Positions 10,492-19,414 of a stretch of DNA of 64,000 bases are shown here, piece after piece. The DNA comes from Arthrobacter agilis. Lineage in GTDB: Bacteria; Actinomycetota; Actinomycetes; Actinomycetales; Micrococcaceae. The DNA lies in the NCBI RefSeq assembly GCF_002157505.1, contig NZ_NFSC01000030.1:124001-188000 (forward strand), written 5' to 3'. The translations under genes and the position numbers were made by a program. Each line of letters opens with the position of its first letter. Position 1 is the stretch's first letter. Below the pieces are notes generated by a model that was given only the letters and a program-made list of their open reading frames with translations, was not told the DNA's origin and made no database searches.

Positions 10492-11604
10492 CTACTTCGG
10501 GCTGGCCGCGGATTCGACCGTGATCTCGCCGGAGATGATCTGATCCTTCAGCTCGTCGAGCTTCGTCTGCAGATCGGCGGGGACGTTGGCTTCCTGGTCG
10601 TGGAACGGAGCCAGTGCGACGCCGCCGTTCTCCAGGGTGCCGACGTACGGGGTGCTGTCGAAGGTGCCCTCGACGTCGGTGCTGATGACGTCCTCGACGG
10701 CGCCGCCCATGAGCTTCATGACGGAGGTGAGGATGAACTCCTCGGCCTTGCCGGCGGTCTCGTATCCGTCGGAGTCGACCCAGACGGCCTTGACGTCCTT
10801 GCCGGCGGCGTTGGCCTCGGTGACGGCGTCGAGCGTTCCGGACCCGACCGGGCCGGCCACCGGCATGATGATGTCGGCGCCCTCGTTGATGAAGTTCTGG
10901 GTGTTGGTCTTGCCTGCTGCTGCATCATTGAAGTTGCCGACGAAGGTGCCGTTCTGGCTCTCCTTGTCCCAGCCGAGGAGCTGTACGTCGCCGCCGGTCT
11001 CCTCGTTGAAGTAGTCCACACCCTCGGCGAAGCCGTCCATGAAGATGGTGACGGTCGGGATGTTGATGCCGCCGTAGGTGGCCACCTTGCCGGTCTCGCT
11101 GGTCGCCGCGGCTGCGTACCCCGCGAGGAATGCGGCCTGCGCCGTGTCGTAGATGATCGGCTTGACGTTGGGCAGGTCGATCGAGTTGTCGTCGATGATC
11201 GCGAACTTGGACTCCGGGTTCGCCTCCGCGGCTTCCTTCGTGGTGTCGGCGAGCAGGAAGCCGACGGTGATCGTCAGGTTGCAGCCGCCCTTGACCATCG
11301 TGTCGACGTTCGGGCCGAAGTCGGTCTCGGCCTGCGACTCGGCCTGGTTGATCTTGATGCCGAGGTCCGCCTCGGCCTTCTTCAGTCCCTCGTAGCTGGA
11401 CTGGTTGAACGAGCGGTCGTCGAATCCACCGGAGTCGGAGACGATGCAGCCCAGGTAGTCGCTGTTCGCCTCGGCGCTCGCGCCACCGCCGGCCGATTCC
11501 TCGGCCGGCGGCGCACCGCAACCGGAGAGGACGAGAGCCGATACGCCGAGAACGGCGGCGGACAGGCCTGTTCCGCGCGAAAATTTGCGCAGTGAGTTCT
11601 TCAA
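10492..11604 (-). CDS. BMP-family nucleoside-binding lipoprotein
   Basis: Extracytoplasmic solute-binding lipoprotein of the Bmp/PnrA family, 370 residues. A type II signal peptide (KNSLRKFSRG, a hydrophobic core, then VLSGC with the lipidated Cys at residue 29) is followed by a Gly/Ala/Ser linker and the family start YLGCIVSDSGGFDDRSFNQS. Later segments KAVWVDSDG and APFHDQEANVP match BMP proteins. The best start is TTG at 11604: it gives a normal-length signal peptide and has GGAGG 4 nt upstream, whereas the upstream GTG/ATG codons would add up to 37 unrelated residues. It is the first gene of the nucleoside import operon; the 288-bp upstream gap should hold the promoter, but no convincing pair was identified. 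Confidence 0.92.
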   Translation of the reverse strand: MKNSLRKFSRGTGLSAAVLGVSALVLSGCGAPPAEESAGGGASAEANSDYLGCIVSDSGGFDDRSFNQSSYEGLKKAEADLGIKINQAESQAETDFGPNVDTMVKGGCNLTITVGFLLADTTKEAAEANPESKFAIIDDNSIDLPNVKPIIYDTAQAAFLAGYAAAATSETGKVATYGGINIPTVTIFMDGFAEGVDYFNEETGGDVQLLGWDKESQNGTFVGNFNDAAAGKTNTQNFINEGADIIMPVAGPVGSGTLDAVTEANAAGKDVKAVWVDSDGYETAGKAEEFILTSVMKLMGGAVEDVISTDVEGTFDSTPYVGTLENGGVALAPFHDQEANVPADLQTKLDELKDQIISGEITVESAASPK

Positions 11605-11892
11605 AATGCCTCCAGGAAAGAAATGCGCCACGGGGACGAATGCCAGTGAGTGTCCAACACGGGTCAGATGGATCCGAGGCTCTGTTTTCACTGTAAGACC
11701 GTGGCGCCGCGACACCGTCGGTGCAGCACGTATGCGAACATCCTAGGGGTTAGGTGACCGGGAGCACTACACGGAGGCCCGGCCCGGCCTGATCGTTCGG
11801 ATTTCGTTATCCGCAGACGCACTCTCCCCGAGCCGAGGTGCCCGCTAGCGCCCCCGGTGGCGCCCACCGGTGGCGAACGGGGGCCTACCGGC

Positions 11893-13098
11893 TCAGTGCT
11901 TGCGGCCGAGCACGGCCTGCAGGGCGGCGGCTGCCATCACGCGGATCCCGCTCTCGATGGCGCGCTCGTCCGGCGCGTAGTCGCCGCGGTGGAGGTCGTA
12001 CGTCTCCCCGCCGGGCGTGCGCGTCCCGAGCCGCATCATGGCGCCGGGCACCTCCTGCGTCATCCAGGCGAAGTCCTCGCCGCCCATCGACTGCGGGGTC
12101 AGGACGACGGCGTCCGACCCGAGTTCCGCGCGTGCGGCTGCCTCGAGGAGTCCCGTCTCGGCCTCCTGGTTCACCACCGGCGGCACCCCGCGGATGTGCT
12201 CGAGCTTCACGTCGACACCGAAGGGGGCCGCGACCTCGCGCACGGCGCGGTCGAGCAGCTCGCCCGCCGATTCCCAGGCCTCCCCGTCCAGGCAGCGGAG
12301 CGTCCCCGACATGAAGCCGTGGGCGGGGATGGCGTTGGGCGCGGAGCCGGAATGGATCTGCCCCCACACCACGGACACCGCGCTGCGTACGTCGATACGG
12401 CGTGACAGGACGGCCGGGACGTTCACTGCGATGGCGGCGAGCGCGAACACGAGGTCCTCCGTCAGGTGCGGGCGCGAGGTGTGGCCGCCGCGTCCGCTGA
12501 GCTCGACCCGGATGGTATCGGAGGCCGAGGTGATGGCCCCGATGCGCGTGCCGACGAGCCCGACGTCGATCCTCGGATCGCAGTGCAGCGCCAGGATCCT
12601 CGGGATGCCCGTGAGGACCCCCTGGGCGATGACGTCGATGGCACCGCCGGGCATCATCTCCTCGGCGGGCTGGAAGATGATCCGCACCGTCCCGGGAAGC
12701 GGCACGTCGGAGTTCAGGTCCGCGAGCACGAGCGCGACGCCGAGCATGACGGTCGTGTGGATGTCATGGCCGCACGCGTGGGTGACGCCCGGCGACTCCG
12801 ACGCGTAGGGAAGCCCCGTCTCCTCGATGATGGGCAGGGCGTCGATGTCGGCGCGCAGGCCGATCCGGAGGGGCCCCTGGCCGATGTCGACGAACGCGCC
12901 GGTACCCTCGAGGCGCTTGGGAGCGAGGCCTGCACGCTCCAGCCTGTCGACGATCAGGTCCGTGGTGTGGTGTTCCTTGTAGGACAGTTCCGGGTGCCGG
13001 TGGATGTCGCGCCGGATCCCGGTCAGCTCGCCGAGCAGCGGCTCGAGGGCCATCCCGATACGGGAGACCGGCGGACTCTGGGTGCTGGACGTTTCCAC
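11893..13098 (-). CDS. M20D-family amidohydrolase/metallopeptidase
   Basis: Cytosolic zinc amidohydrolase of 401 residues, related to hippurate, IAA-amino acid and N-acyl amino acid hydrolases. Visible motifs: RRDIHRHPELSYKE near the N-terminus, DIDALPIIEETGLPY, the metal site HACGHDIHTTVMLG, QPAEEMMPGGA, the dimerisation-domain GRGGHTSRPH, and the C-terminal ligand segment MGGEDFAWM. Length is typical. The GTG start at 13098 lies 6 nt after TAGGCT, suggesting a leaderless mRNA. The substrate cannot be told from sequence. It follows the mannose-1-phosphate guanylyltransferase gene by 72 bp. Confidence 0.9.
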   Translation of the reverse strand: METSSTQSPPVSRIGMALEPLLGELTGIRRDIHRHPELSYKEHHTTDLIVDRLERAGLAPKRLEGTGAFVDIGQGPLRIGLRADIDALPIIEETGLPYASESPGVTHACGHDIHTTVMLGVALVLADLNSDVPLPGTVRIIFQPAEEMMPGGAIDVIAQGVLTGIPRILALHCDPRIDVGLVGTRIGAITSASDTIRVELSGRGGHTSRPHLTEDLVFALAAIAVNVPAVLSRRIDVRSAVSVVWGQIHSGSAPNAIPAHGFMSGTLRCLDGEAWESAGELLDRAVREVAAPFGVDVKLEHIRGVPPVVNQEAETGLLEAAARAELGSDAVVLTPQSMGGEDFAWMTQEVPGAMMRLGTRTPGGETYDLHRGDYAPDERAIESGIRVMAAAALQAVLGRKH

Positions 13099-13110
13099 TC
13101 CCTCAGCCTA
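13099..13110 (-). promoter_or_regulatory. Leaderless -10 box for the M20 amidohydrolase
   Basis: TAGGCT lies at 13110-13105 on the minus strand, 6 nt before the GTG start at 13098. No Shine-Dalgarno sequence precedes the start. Confidence 0.6.
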
Positions 13111-13170
13111 CCGACCGCGGGCCCGGCGCCTGACCGCTACTCCAATACGTCATCGTGTTGGGGGCGCGTG

Positions 13171-14310
13171 CTACAGGACGTCCGTGTCGCCGCTGGCACG
13201 CAGCCGTTCCACGGCCTTCTTGACTTCCTGGGCGTGCTCCTTGGTCGTGACGAGCAGCGCGTCCGGGGTGTCGACGATGACGACGTCGTCGATGCCGATC
13301 AGTGCGATGACACGCTTGGTGTCGGAGACGACGATGCCGGAGGCATTCTCGGAGAAGACGCGCGCGCCCTCCCCCATCACCCTGAGCTCGCTGTTCTCCT
13401 CCGCCGGGTTCAGGCGGCCGATGGCGGCGAAGTCCCCGACGTCGTCCCAGCTGAAGTCGCCGGGGATCATCGCGACGTCGCCGGAAGCCGCAGCGGGCTC
13501 CGCGACGGCGTAGTCGATGGCGATCTTGGGCAGGGTGGGCCAGACACGGCGGGCGACCTCGACCCGGTGGGGCGTGTCCCAGGCCTCCGCGATCTCCATG
13601 AGCCCGCTGTAGAGCTCGGGCTCGTTGATGGACAGATGCTTCAGCATCAGATCGACCGGCGCGACGAACATGCCGGCGTTCCAGGAGTAGCTGCCGCTCT
13701 CGATATAGCTGTCGGCGACCTCCTGCGAGGGCTTCTCCACGAACTCCACGACGGCGCGGGCACTGGGCGCCCCGTCGACCGCGAGGGAGTCACCCGCCCG
13801 GATGTAGCCGAATCCCGTGGAGGCATGCGTCGGTTTGATGCCGATGGTGACGATGTAGCCCAGCGCGGCCGTGTGGATGGCCTCGCGCACCACGTCCTGG
13901 AACACCTCGACCGGCGAGATCACATGGTCGGCGGCGAAGGACCCCATGATGATGCCCGGATCCCGCTGGTGCAGGATCGCGGCGGCGAGTCCGATCGCGG
14001 CCCCCGAATCTTTCGGCTCGGCCTCGAGCACCAGGTTCAGGTCCTCGATCTCGGGAAGCTGCGCGAGGACCGCGCGCCTGTGCACGATGCCGGTGACCAC
14101 CATGATGCGGCCGTCGCACAGCGGACGGAGGCGTTCGTAGGTCGCGCGGATCAGGGTGCTGCCCGAACCGGTGAGGTCGTGCAGGAACTTCGGTGCGGCC
14201 GCACGCGAGAGCGGCCAGAGGCGCGTGCCCGTGCCTCCCGCGGGAATGACGGCGTGGAAACGGTCCAGCACATTGTCAGGGGTCCGGGCAGCCGCCCTCT
14301 CGGTACTCAT
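13171..14310 (-). CDS. manC: Mannose-1-phosphate guanylyltransferase
   Basis: Makes GDP-mannose from mannose-1-phosphate and GTP for glycans and glycolipids. The 379-residue protein starts with the nucleotidyltransferase signature VIPAGGTGTRLWPLSRAAAPKF (shown over residues of the N-terminal GT-A fold), followed by FAADHVI and FVEKP motifs and a C-terminal SWDDVGDF element. It lacks the extra isomerase domain of long bifunctional forms, as usual in actinobacteria. ATG 14310 is 6 nt downstream of TACCGT and has no ribosome site, so it may be leaderless. It is divergent from sdhC. Confidence 0.93.
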   Translation of the reverse strand: MSTERAAARTPDNVLDRFHAVIPAGGTGTRLWPLSRAAAPKFLHDLTGSGSTLIRATYERLRPLCDGRIMVVTGIVHRRAVLAQLPEIEDLNLVLEAEPKDSGAAIGLAAAILHQRDPGIIMGSFAADHVISPVEVFQDVVREAIHTAALGYIVTIGIKPTHASTGFGYIRAGDSLAVDGAPSARAVVEFVEKPSQEVADSYIESGSYSWNAGMFVAPVDLMLKHLSINEPELYSGLMEIAEAWDTPHRVEVARRVWPTLPKIAIDYAVAEPAAASGDVAMIPGDFSWDDVGDFAAIGRLNPAEENSELRVMGEGARVFSENASGIVVSDTKRVIALIGIDDVVIVDTPDALLVTTKEHAQEVKKAVERLRASGDTDVL

Positions 14311-14322
14311 CGCACCACGGTA
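14311..14322 (-). promoter_or_regulatory. Leaderless -10 box for manC
   Basis: TACCGT at 14322-14317 on the minus strand followed by 6 nt and the ATG of manC. The spacing equals that of the other leaderless genes here, though the box is less consensus-like than TAGGCT. Confidence 0.45.
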
Positions 14323-14484
14323 ACCGACGAAGGGCGCGCAAGGGCATACCCCGCGTGCCCCGATCTCGTTCAGACCGGTGCTCGGGCCCCGCGATCCGCG
14401 GGTCCAGCCACCCCTGCCCTCCCTGCTTTTCCCCGATCATGCCCTGCCGCACCACGGCCCGACAGCACCCTGCGGATGTTCACC

Positions 14485-14574
14485 CGGGTGTTGACGCGGG
14501 CAGTGGCGCGGGTGTTAACAAGGTCACATGTGAGGGGCCCCTAAATTGAACCGGAAGTGTCACCGGCCTAGATT
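14485..14574 (+). promoter_or_regulatory. sdhCDAB promoter with candidate operators
   Basis: TTGAAC (14546-14551), a 17-bp spacer and TAGATT (14569-14574) form one of the best sigma-70-type promoters in the window, giving an sdhC leader of about 80 nt. Just upstream are a perfect 10-bp palindrome TCACATGTGA (14524-14533) and two direct copies of CGGGTGTTRAC (14485-14495 and 14509-14519), which are candidate regulator sites. This lies in the 349-bp divergent gap between manC and sdhC; nothing else was recognised in it. Confidence 0.75.
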
Positions 14575-14659
14575 ATTCTTATCGGAAGAGTGCTGTCGCA
14601 CCGGCGTAATCCCTGCGTATAACGCGCTAACGCCCATGCGATGCAGGGAGGTAATTTCA

Positions 14660-15043
14660 ATGCCGAAGACACTGACACCAGCAGGCACCCTCTACCGTGG
14701 CCGGGAAGGCCAATGGTCCTGGGTGGCCCACCGCATCACCGGGGTAGTGATTTTCTTCTTCCTCCTCGTGCACGTCCTGGACACATCCCTCGTCCGCGTT
14801 TCGCCCGAAGCCTACGACGCCGTCATCGCGTCGTACAAGAACCCGCTCATGGGTCTCGGGGAACTCGGGCTCGTCGCCGCCATCATGTTCCACGCCTTCA
14901 ACGGGATCCGCCTGATCCTCGTGGACTTCTGGAAGGACGGCCCCAAGTACCACCGCCAGATGCTCTGGGGCGTCGTAGGCCTCTGGGCGGTCGTCATGAT
15001 CGCCTTCTCGATCCGCCATCTCTCGCACGTCTTCGGAGGTTAA
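14660..15043 (+). CDS. sdhC: Succinate dehydrogenase cytochrome b556 subunit
   Basis: Membrane anchor subunit of respiratory complex II, 127 residues with three hydrophobic helices. It begins MPKTLTPAGTLYRGREGQWS and contains the family segment WSWVAHRITGVVIFFFLLVH with a haem-ligand candidate His. The ATG at 14660 is preceded by GGGAGGT at good spacing; the open frame upstream of it is not part of the gene. It leads the sdhCDAB operon, with 4 bp to sdhD. Confidence 0.95.
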   Translation: MPKTLTPAGTLYRGREGQWSWVAHRITGVVIFFFLLVHVLDTSLVRVSPEAYDAVIASYKNPLMGLGELGLVAAIMFHAFNGIRLILVDFWKDGPKYHRQMLWGVVGLWAVVMIAFSIRHLSHVFGG

Positions 15044-15047
15044 TACC

Positions 15048-15515
15048 ATGGCTACCCCAACCATCGATAGCCCCCGTTCCGGCCGTGTCACCCCGGGCTA
15101 CTCGCGCACGCCGGGATCGCGCGGCAACTTCGAGATGGTCGCCTGGCTGTTCATGCGCCTCTCGGGTGCCATCCTCCTCGTGATGATCACCGTCCACCTG
15201 TACGTGAACCTCGTCGCCGGGGACGGCATCACCGGGGTGGACTTCGGTTTCGTCGCCGGCAAGTGGGCCAATCCCATCTGGCAGGTCTGGGACCTGGTGC
15301 TGCTGTGGCTGTCCATGCTCCACGGCACCAACGGCGTCCGCGTGATCATCAACGACTACGCCGACAAGAACAGCACGCGCATGTGGCTCAAGGGAGTCCT
15401 CTACACGGCGACCGTCGTCATCGTGGTCCTCGGCACCCTCGTGATCTTCACCTTCGATCCCTGCCCCGTCATCGACGGAGTCGCGCACGTAGCGGACTAC
15501 TGCCCCGCACCGTAA
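15048..15515 (+). CDS. sdhD: Succinate dehydrogenase membrane anchor subunit
   Basis: Second complex II anchor, 155 residues with three hydrophobic segments. The family region RGNFEMVAWLFMRLSGAILL is followed by a His-containing first helix (VHLYVN) and a central helix LVLLWLSMLHGTNGVRVI whose His is a possible haem ligand. It sits between sdhC and sdhA; the 87-bp gap before sdhA holds no recognised gene. Confidence 0.93.
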   Translation: MATPTIDSPRSGRVTPGYSRTPGSRGNFEMVAWLFMRLSGAILLVMITVHLYVNLVAGDGITGVDFGFVAGKWANPIWQVWDLVLLWLSMLHGTNGVRVIINDYADKNSTRMWLKGVLYTATVVIVVLGTLVIFTFDPCPVIDGVAHVADYCPAP

Positions 15516-15602
15516 GCCCTGCCGGACCTCGGCAGTTCCCGCATGACCGGCCCCGTAGGGCCCCTTCATGCACGACCGGTTCCAACAGAAAGAGCGACCA
15601 GC

Positions 15603-17381
15603 ATGCAGGTCCACAAGTACGACGTCGTCATCGTCGGCGCCGGTGGCGCGGGAATGCGCGCAGCCATCGAGTCGGGGCAGCGCGCCCACACCGCCGTCCT
15701 GACGAAGCTCTACCCCACCCGTTCGCACACGGGCGCGGCTCAGGGTGGCATGTGCGCTGCACTCGCCAACGTCGAAGAGGACAACTGGGAGTGGCACACC
15801 TTCGACACCGTCAAGGGTGGCGACTACCTCGTCGACCAGGACGCTGCCGAGGTCATGGCCAAGGAGGCCATCGAGGCGGTCCTCGACCTCGAGAGGATGG
15901 GCCTGCCGTTCAACCGCACGCCCGAGGGACGTATCGACCAGCGGCGCTTCGGCGGCCACACCCGCGACCACGGCAAGGCTCCGGTCCGCCGGTCCTGCTA
16001 TGCAGCGGACCGCACGGGTCACATGATCCTGCAGACGCTGTATCAAAACTGCGTCAAGCACAATGTGGAGTTCTACAACGAGTACTACGTGCTCGACCTG
16101 CTGATGGTGGACCAGGAAGTCACCGTCGACGGCGTGACCCGCATCGAGAAGCGCGTCGCCGGCGTCGTCTCCTATGACCTCGCCTCGGGTGAACTGCACA
16201 TCTTCCAGGCGAAGTCCGTCGTGTTCGCCTCGGGCGGTGTCGGCAAGGTCTACAAGACGACGTCGAACGCCCACACGCTGACCGGCGACGGCATGGGCAT
16301 CGCCTTCCGCCGCGGTATCCCCCTCGAGGACATGGAGTTCTTCCAGTTCCACCCGACCGGCCTCGCCGGCCTGGGCATCCTGCTGTCCGAGGCGGCGCGC
16401 GGCGAAGGCGCGATCCTGCGGAACTCGGAGGGAGAGCGCTTCATGGAGCGCTACGCCCCCACCATCAAGGACCTCGCACCGCGTGACATCGTGGCCCGTT
16501 CCATGGCGAACGAGGTCCGCGAGGGCCGTGGGGCCGGGCCGAACAAGGACTACGTCCTCCTCGACCTGACGCACCTCGAGCCCGCGCACATCGACGCGAA
16601 GCTCCCCGACATCACCGAGTTCGCCCGCACCTACCTCGGTGTGGAGCCCTACACGGAGCCCGTCCCGGTCTTCCCGACGGCGCACTACGCCATGGGCGGC
16701 ATCCCGACCAACATCAAGGCCGAGGTCCTGGCGGACAACGACACCGTCGTCCCCGGACTGTATGCCGCGGGCGAGGTCGCGTGCGTCTCCGTGCACGGTT
16801 CGAACCGCCTGGGGACCAACTCGCTCCTCGACATCAACGTCTTCGGCAAGCGCGCCGGCATCGCCGCCGCGCAGTACGCCCTGACGGCCGACTTCGTCGA
16901 GATCCCCGAGAACCCCGCGGCCGAGACCGAGCTGCTCCTCAACCGGGCGCGCAGCTCGGAAGGCGGAGAGCGCGTCGCGCAGATCCGCAAGGAGCTCCAG
17001 GACGTCATGGACGCGAATGTCCAGGTGTTCCGCACCGAGCAGACACTGCTCGAGGCGCTGCGCGTGATCGATACGCTGGAGGAGCGGTACACGCGCATCA
17101 CCGTCCAGGACAAGGGCAAGAGGTTTAACCTCGACCTGCTGGAGGCCGTGGAACTCGGGTTCCTCCTCGACATGGCGAAGGTCATGACAGCGGCCGCGCT
17201 GCACCGCAAGGAATCCCGCGGGGGTCACTTCCGCGAGGACTATCCTGAGCGTGACGACGAGAACTTCATGACCCATTCCATGGCCTACAAGGACCCGAGC
17301 GCCACCGAAACCAGTGGCGTCCGCCTTGAGACCAAACCGGTTATCTTCACCCGATACCAGCCCATGGAGCGTAAGTACTGA
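15603..17381 (+). CDS. sdhA: Succinate dehydrogenase flavoprotein subunit
   Basis: Catalytic complex II subunit of 592 residues that oxidises succinate to fumarate with covalent FAD. It shows the dinucleotide motif GAGGAGMRAA (about residues 12-21), SHTGAAQGG with the FAD-linked His near residue 42, the active-site segment FGGHTRDHGKAPVRR, and HGSNRLGTNSLLD in the C-terminal half. The ATG at 15603 begins MQVHKYDVVIVGAGG, matching the family, with an AAAGAGCG ribosome site; a longer open frame to 15543 is not needed. Its stop overlaps the sdhB start by one base. Confidence 0.97.
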   Translation: MQVHKYDVVIVGAGGAGMRAAIESGQRAHTAVLTKLYPTRSHTGAAQGGMCAALANVEEDNWEWHTFDTVKGGDYLVDQDAAEVMAKEAIEAVLDLERMGLPFNRTPEGRIDQRRFGGHTRDHGKAPVRRSCYAADRTGHMILQTLYQNCVKHNVEFYNEYYVLDLLMVDQEVTVDGVTRIEKRVAGVVSYDLASGELHIFQAKSVVFASGGVGKVYKTTSNAHTLTGDGMGIAFRRGIPLEDMEFFQFHPTGLAGLGILLSEAARGEGAILRNSEGERFMERYAPTIKDLAPRDIVARSMANEVREGRGAGPNKDYVLLDLTHLEPAHIDAKLPDITEFARTYLGVEPYTEPVPVFPTAHYAMGGIPTNIKAEVLADNDTVVPGLYAAGEVACVSVHGSNRLGTNSLLDINVFGKRAGIAAAQYALTADFVEIPENPAAETELLLNRARSSEGGERVAQIRKELQDVMDANVQVFRTEQTLLEALRVIDTLEERYTRITVQDKGKRFNLDLLEAVELGFLLDMAKVMTAAALHRKESRGGHFREDYPERDDENFMTHSMAYKDPSATETSGVRLETKPVIFTRYQPMERKY

Positions 17382-18166
17382 TGAGCACCGAAGCGATGGA
17401 AAAGGAACCGGCCTCCAAGGTCGAGCTCGCACCGGACGTCGCCGGCGGGGAGGTCCCCACCTTCGACGTCACCCTCAAGGTCCGGCGCTACAACCCGGAG
17501 GTCTCGGACGAGGCCCACTGGGACGAGTGGAAGCTGACCATGTACGGCACGGACCGCGTGCTGGACGCCCTGCACAAGGTCAAGTGGGAGCACGACGGCT
17601 CGGTGTCCTTCCGCCGGTCCTGCGCCCACGGCGTGTGCGGCTCCGATGCCATGCGCATCAACGGCCGCAACCGCCTGGCCTGCAAGACGCTGCTGAAGGA
17701 TCTCGACACGTCCAAGCCCATCCTCGTGGAGCCCATCAAGGGCCTGCCGGTGGAGAAGGACCTGATCGTGGACATGGAGCCTTTCTTCCAGTCCTACCGC
17801 GAGATCATGCCGTTCCTGATCAGCAAGGGCCACGAGCCCGCGAAGGAGCGCCTGCAGTCCTCGGAGGAGCGCGACCGTTACGACGACACCACCAAGTGCA
17901 TCCTGTGCGCCGCGTGCACGTCCTCCTGCCCCGTGTTCTGGACCGACGGCCAGTACTTCGGACCCGCCGCGATCGTGAACGCGCACCGCTTCATCTTCGA
18001 CTCGCGTGACGATGCCGGGGACATGCGCCTCGAGATCCTCAACGACAAGGAAGGCGTCTGGCGCTGCCGGACCACCTTCAACTGCTCGGAGGCCTGCCCG
18101 CGAGGCATCCAGGTCACCAAGGCCATCTCCGAGGTCAAGCAGGCCATCCTGACCCGCAAGGTCTGA
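17381..18166 (+). CDS. sdhB: Succinate dehydrogenase iron-sulfur subunit
   Basis: Electron-transfer subunit of complex II, 261 residues. Cluster motifs occur in order: [2Fe-2S] SCAHGVCGSDAM with downstream CK, [4Fe-4S] CILCAACTSSCP, and [3Fe-4S] with CRTTFNCSEACPRG. An N-terminal extension of about 25 residues precedes the ferredoxin domain. It starts on the last base of the sdhA stop codon (TGATG) and ends the operon just before a strong terminator. Confidence 0.97.
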   Translation: MSTEAMEKEPASKVELAPDVAGGEVPTFDVTLKVRRYNPEVSDEAHWDEWKLTMYGTDRVLDALHKVKWEHDGSVSFRRSCAHGVCGSDAMRINGRNRLACKTLLKDLDTSKPILVEPIKGLPVEKDLIVDMEPFFQSYREIMPFLISKGHEPAKERLQSSEERDRYDDTTKCILCAACTSSCPVFWTDGQYFGPAAIVNAHRFIFDSRDDAGDMRLEILNDKEGVWRCRTTFNCSEACPRGIQVTKAISEVKQAILTRKV

Positions 18167-18201
18167 TCGGCAGCAACACCCCGCCGGACCACCGTCCGGC
18201 C

Positions 18202-18237
18202 AGCAAGGGCGGCCCGCACCAGCGGGCCGCCCTTGCT
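18202..18237. terminator. Bidirectional terminator between sdhB and the YihY gene
   Basis: Perfect 16-bp stem with a 4-nt ACCA loop: 18202-18217 pairs with 18222-18237. It lies 35 bp after sdhB and about 70 bp after the convergent YihY gene, so it can serve both. Confidence 0.85.
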
Positions 18238-18310
18238 CGTTCCTGTCACCCCTGCCTCGTTCCTGACACGCCTGCAGGTCGTCGCCACGAGTGATCCGCA
18301 GCACGGCAGG

Positions 18311-19414
18311 TCAGGTGGGAGGGTTGCCGGTGCCCGGCTTCCGGCGGCGCCGCTGGCGCAGCGTGCCGCCCTTCGCCTCATGGTCGCGCTCGGCCCGCCC
18401 GGCGGCGTCCGCGGACCCGATGGCGCACCAGGCCGTCGCCAGCAGATAGACCTGGCTGAGCAGGAAGAACCAGATGAACAGGGCGAGGATCACGGCGAAG
18501 GACAGCAGGAGCGGATTGTTGCTGAAACTGCCGAGGATCTGTGCCGAGAAGGTGCGCAGCAGGGTGGTCCCGAGCCCCGCGATGACCGCCCCCTGCAGCA
18601 GGACGGAGCGCGGCATCTCGATGGCCGAGGCGGAGTGGAACAGGACCACGGCCACGAGGATGTCGAGCAGGATCATGACGGCGAAACCCGCCCCCTGCGT
18701 CAGGATCGAACTTACGGCGGTCAGGTGGAGGACCGAGAGGAGTGCGCCGAGGGTATTGGTGGCGATCACTCCGAGCCCCGTGGTCACGAGCATGATGACT
18801 CCGAGCAGCGCGAGGGTGCCGAGATCCTTCAGCCAGAGCACCACCGGATGGACCGCTACGGGCTGCAGCGCGAAGATACCGCGCATCGCCTGCCGGATCC
18901 CGCCGATCCAGGCGAGGGCGGTCACGAGCATGACCGCGGAGGAGACCACGAGCGCCCGGCCCAAGCCGCTGGTGGCCTCGAAGAGGCGCTCGGGCGTCAC
19001 CAGCCCTCCCTCGCCGTCCGCCGTGGCGATCAGTCCGGGCACCCCCCGGTCGAGTGCGCCCACCGCGAGCTGGCGCAGGTCGTCATCGCCGGCGAGGACG
19101 ATGCCGAGAGCGGCGAACGCGACGACGAGCAGCGCCGCGATAGCGAAGAACAGGCGGTAGGCCAGCCCGGCCGCCATCAGAGGGCCGCGCCGTTCGACAT
19201 AGAGCAGGAACACCCGCACGGGTCGCAGCGTGTAGAACCGGCAGAGGGCCAGGTCGAGGCGAGCGAGCAGGAGCTTCGTGCCGCCGGCCCCGGATCGGGT
19301 CAGGCGGCCCAGCCGCACCTGCGCGTCGATGACTTTGCGGCGGAGGTCGGGCAGGCTGGCAGGGGACGGCTGCTCAACCTGCGGCGGTTTCGGAGCCGTC
19401 AGCGACTTGGCCAA
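18311..19414 (-). CDS. YihY/BrkB-family inner membrane protein
   Basis: Polytopic membrane protein of 367 residues in the YihY/virulence factor BrkB family. Once confused with RNase BN, members are of unclear function, with proposed envelope or transport roles. The region LMAAGLAYRLFFAIAALLVV and later hydrophobic blocks give six membrane segments, flanked by a charged N-terminus of about 75 residues and a basic C-terminus. Its start at 19414 lies inside the end of the 2H phosphoesterase gene (41-bp overlap), so it is probably translated from the same mRNA as xth, trpS and the 2H protein. Confidence 0.85.
   Translation of the reverse strand: MAKSLTAPKPPQVEQPSPASLPDLRRKVIDAQVRLGRLTRSGAGGTKLLLARLDLALCRFYTLRPVRVFLLYVERRGPLMAAGLAYRLFFAIAALLVVAFAALGIVLAGDDDLRQLAVGALDRGVPGLIATADGEGGLVTPERLFEATSGLGRALVVSSAVMLVTALAWIGGIRQAMRGIFALQPVAVHPVVLWLKDLGTLALLGVIMLVTTGLGVIATNTLGALLSVLHLTAVSSILTQGAGFAVMILLDILVAVVLFHSASAIEMPRSVLLQGAVIAGLGTTLLRTFSAQILGSFSNNPLLLSFAVILALFIWFFLLSQVYLLATAWCAIGSADAAGRAERDHEAKGGTLRQRRRRKPGTGNPPT

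Noticed and set aside
14524-14533. TCACATGTGA as a GlxR/CRP site
   Set aside because: The consensus needs TGTGA-N6-TCACA; here the half-sites are inverted and directly joined, so no assignment was made.
14994-17432. Long open frame antisense to sdhDA
   Set aside because: Shadow of sdhA and sdhD; the product is Val/Asp/Gly/Leu-rich with no recognisable domain.
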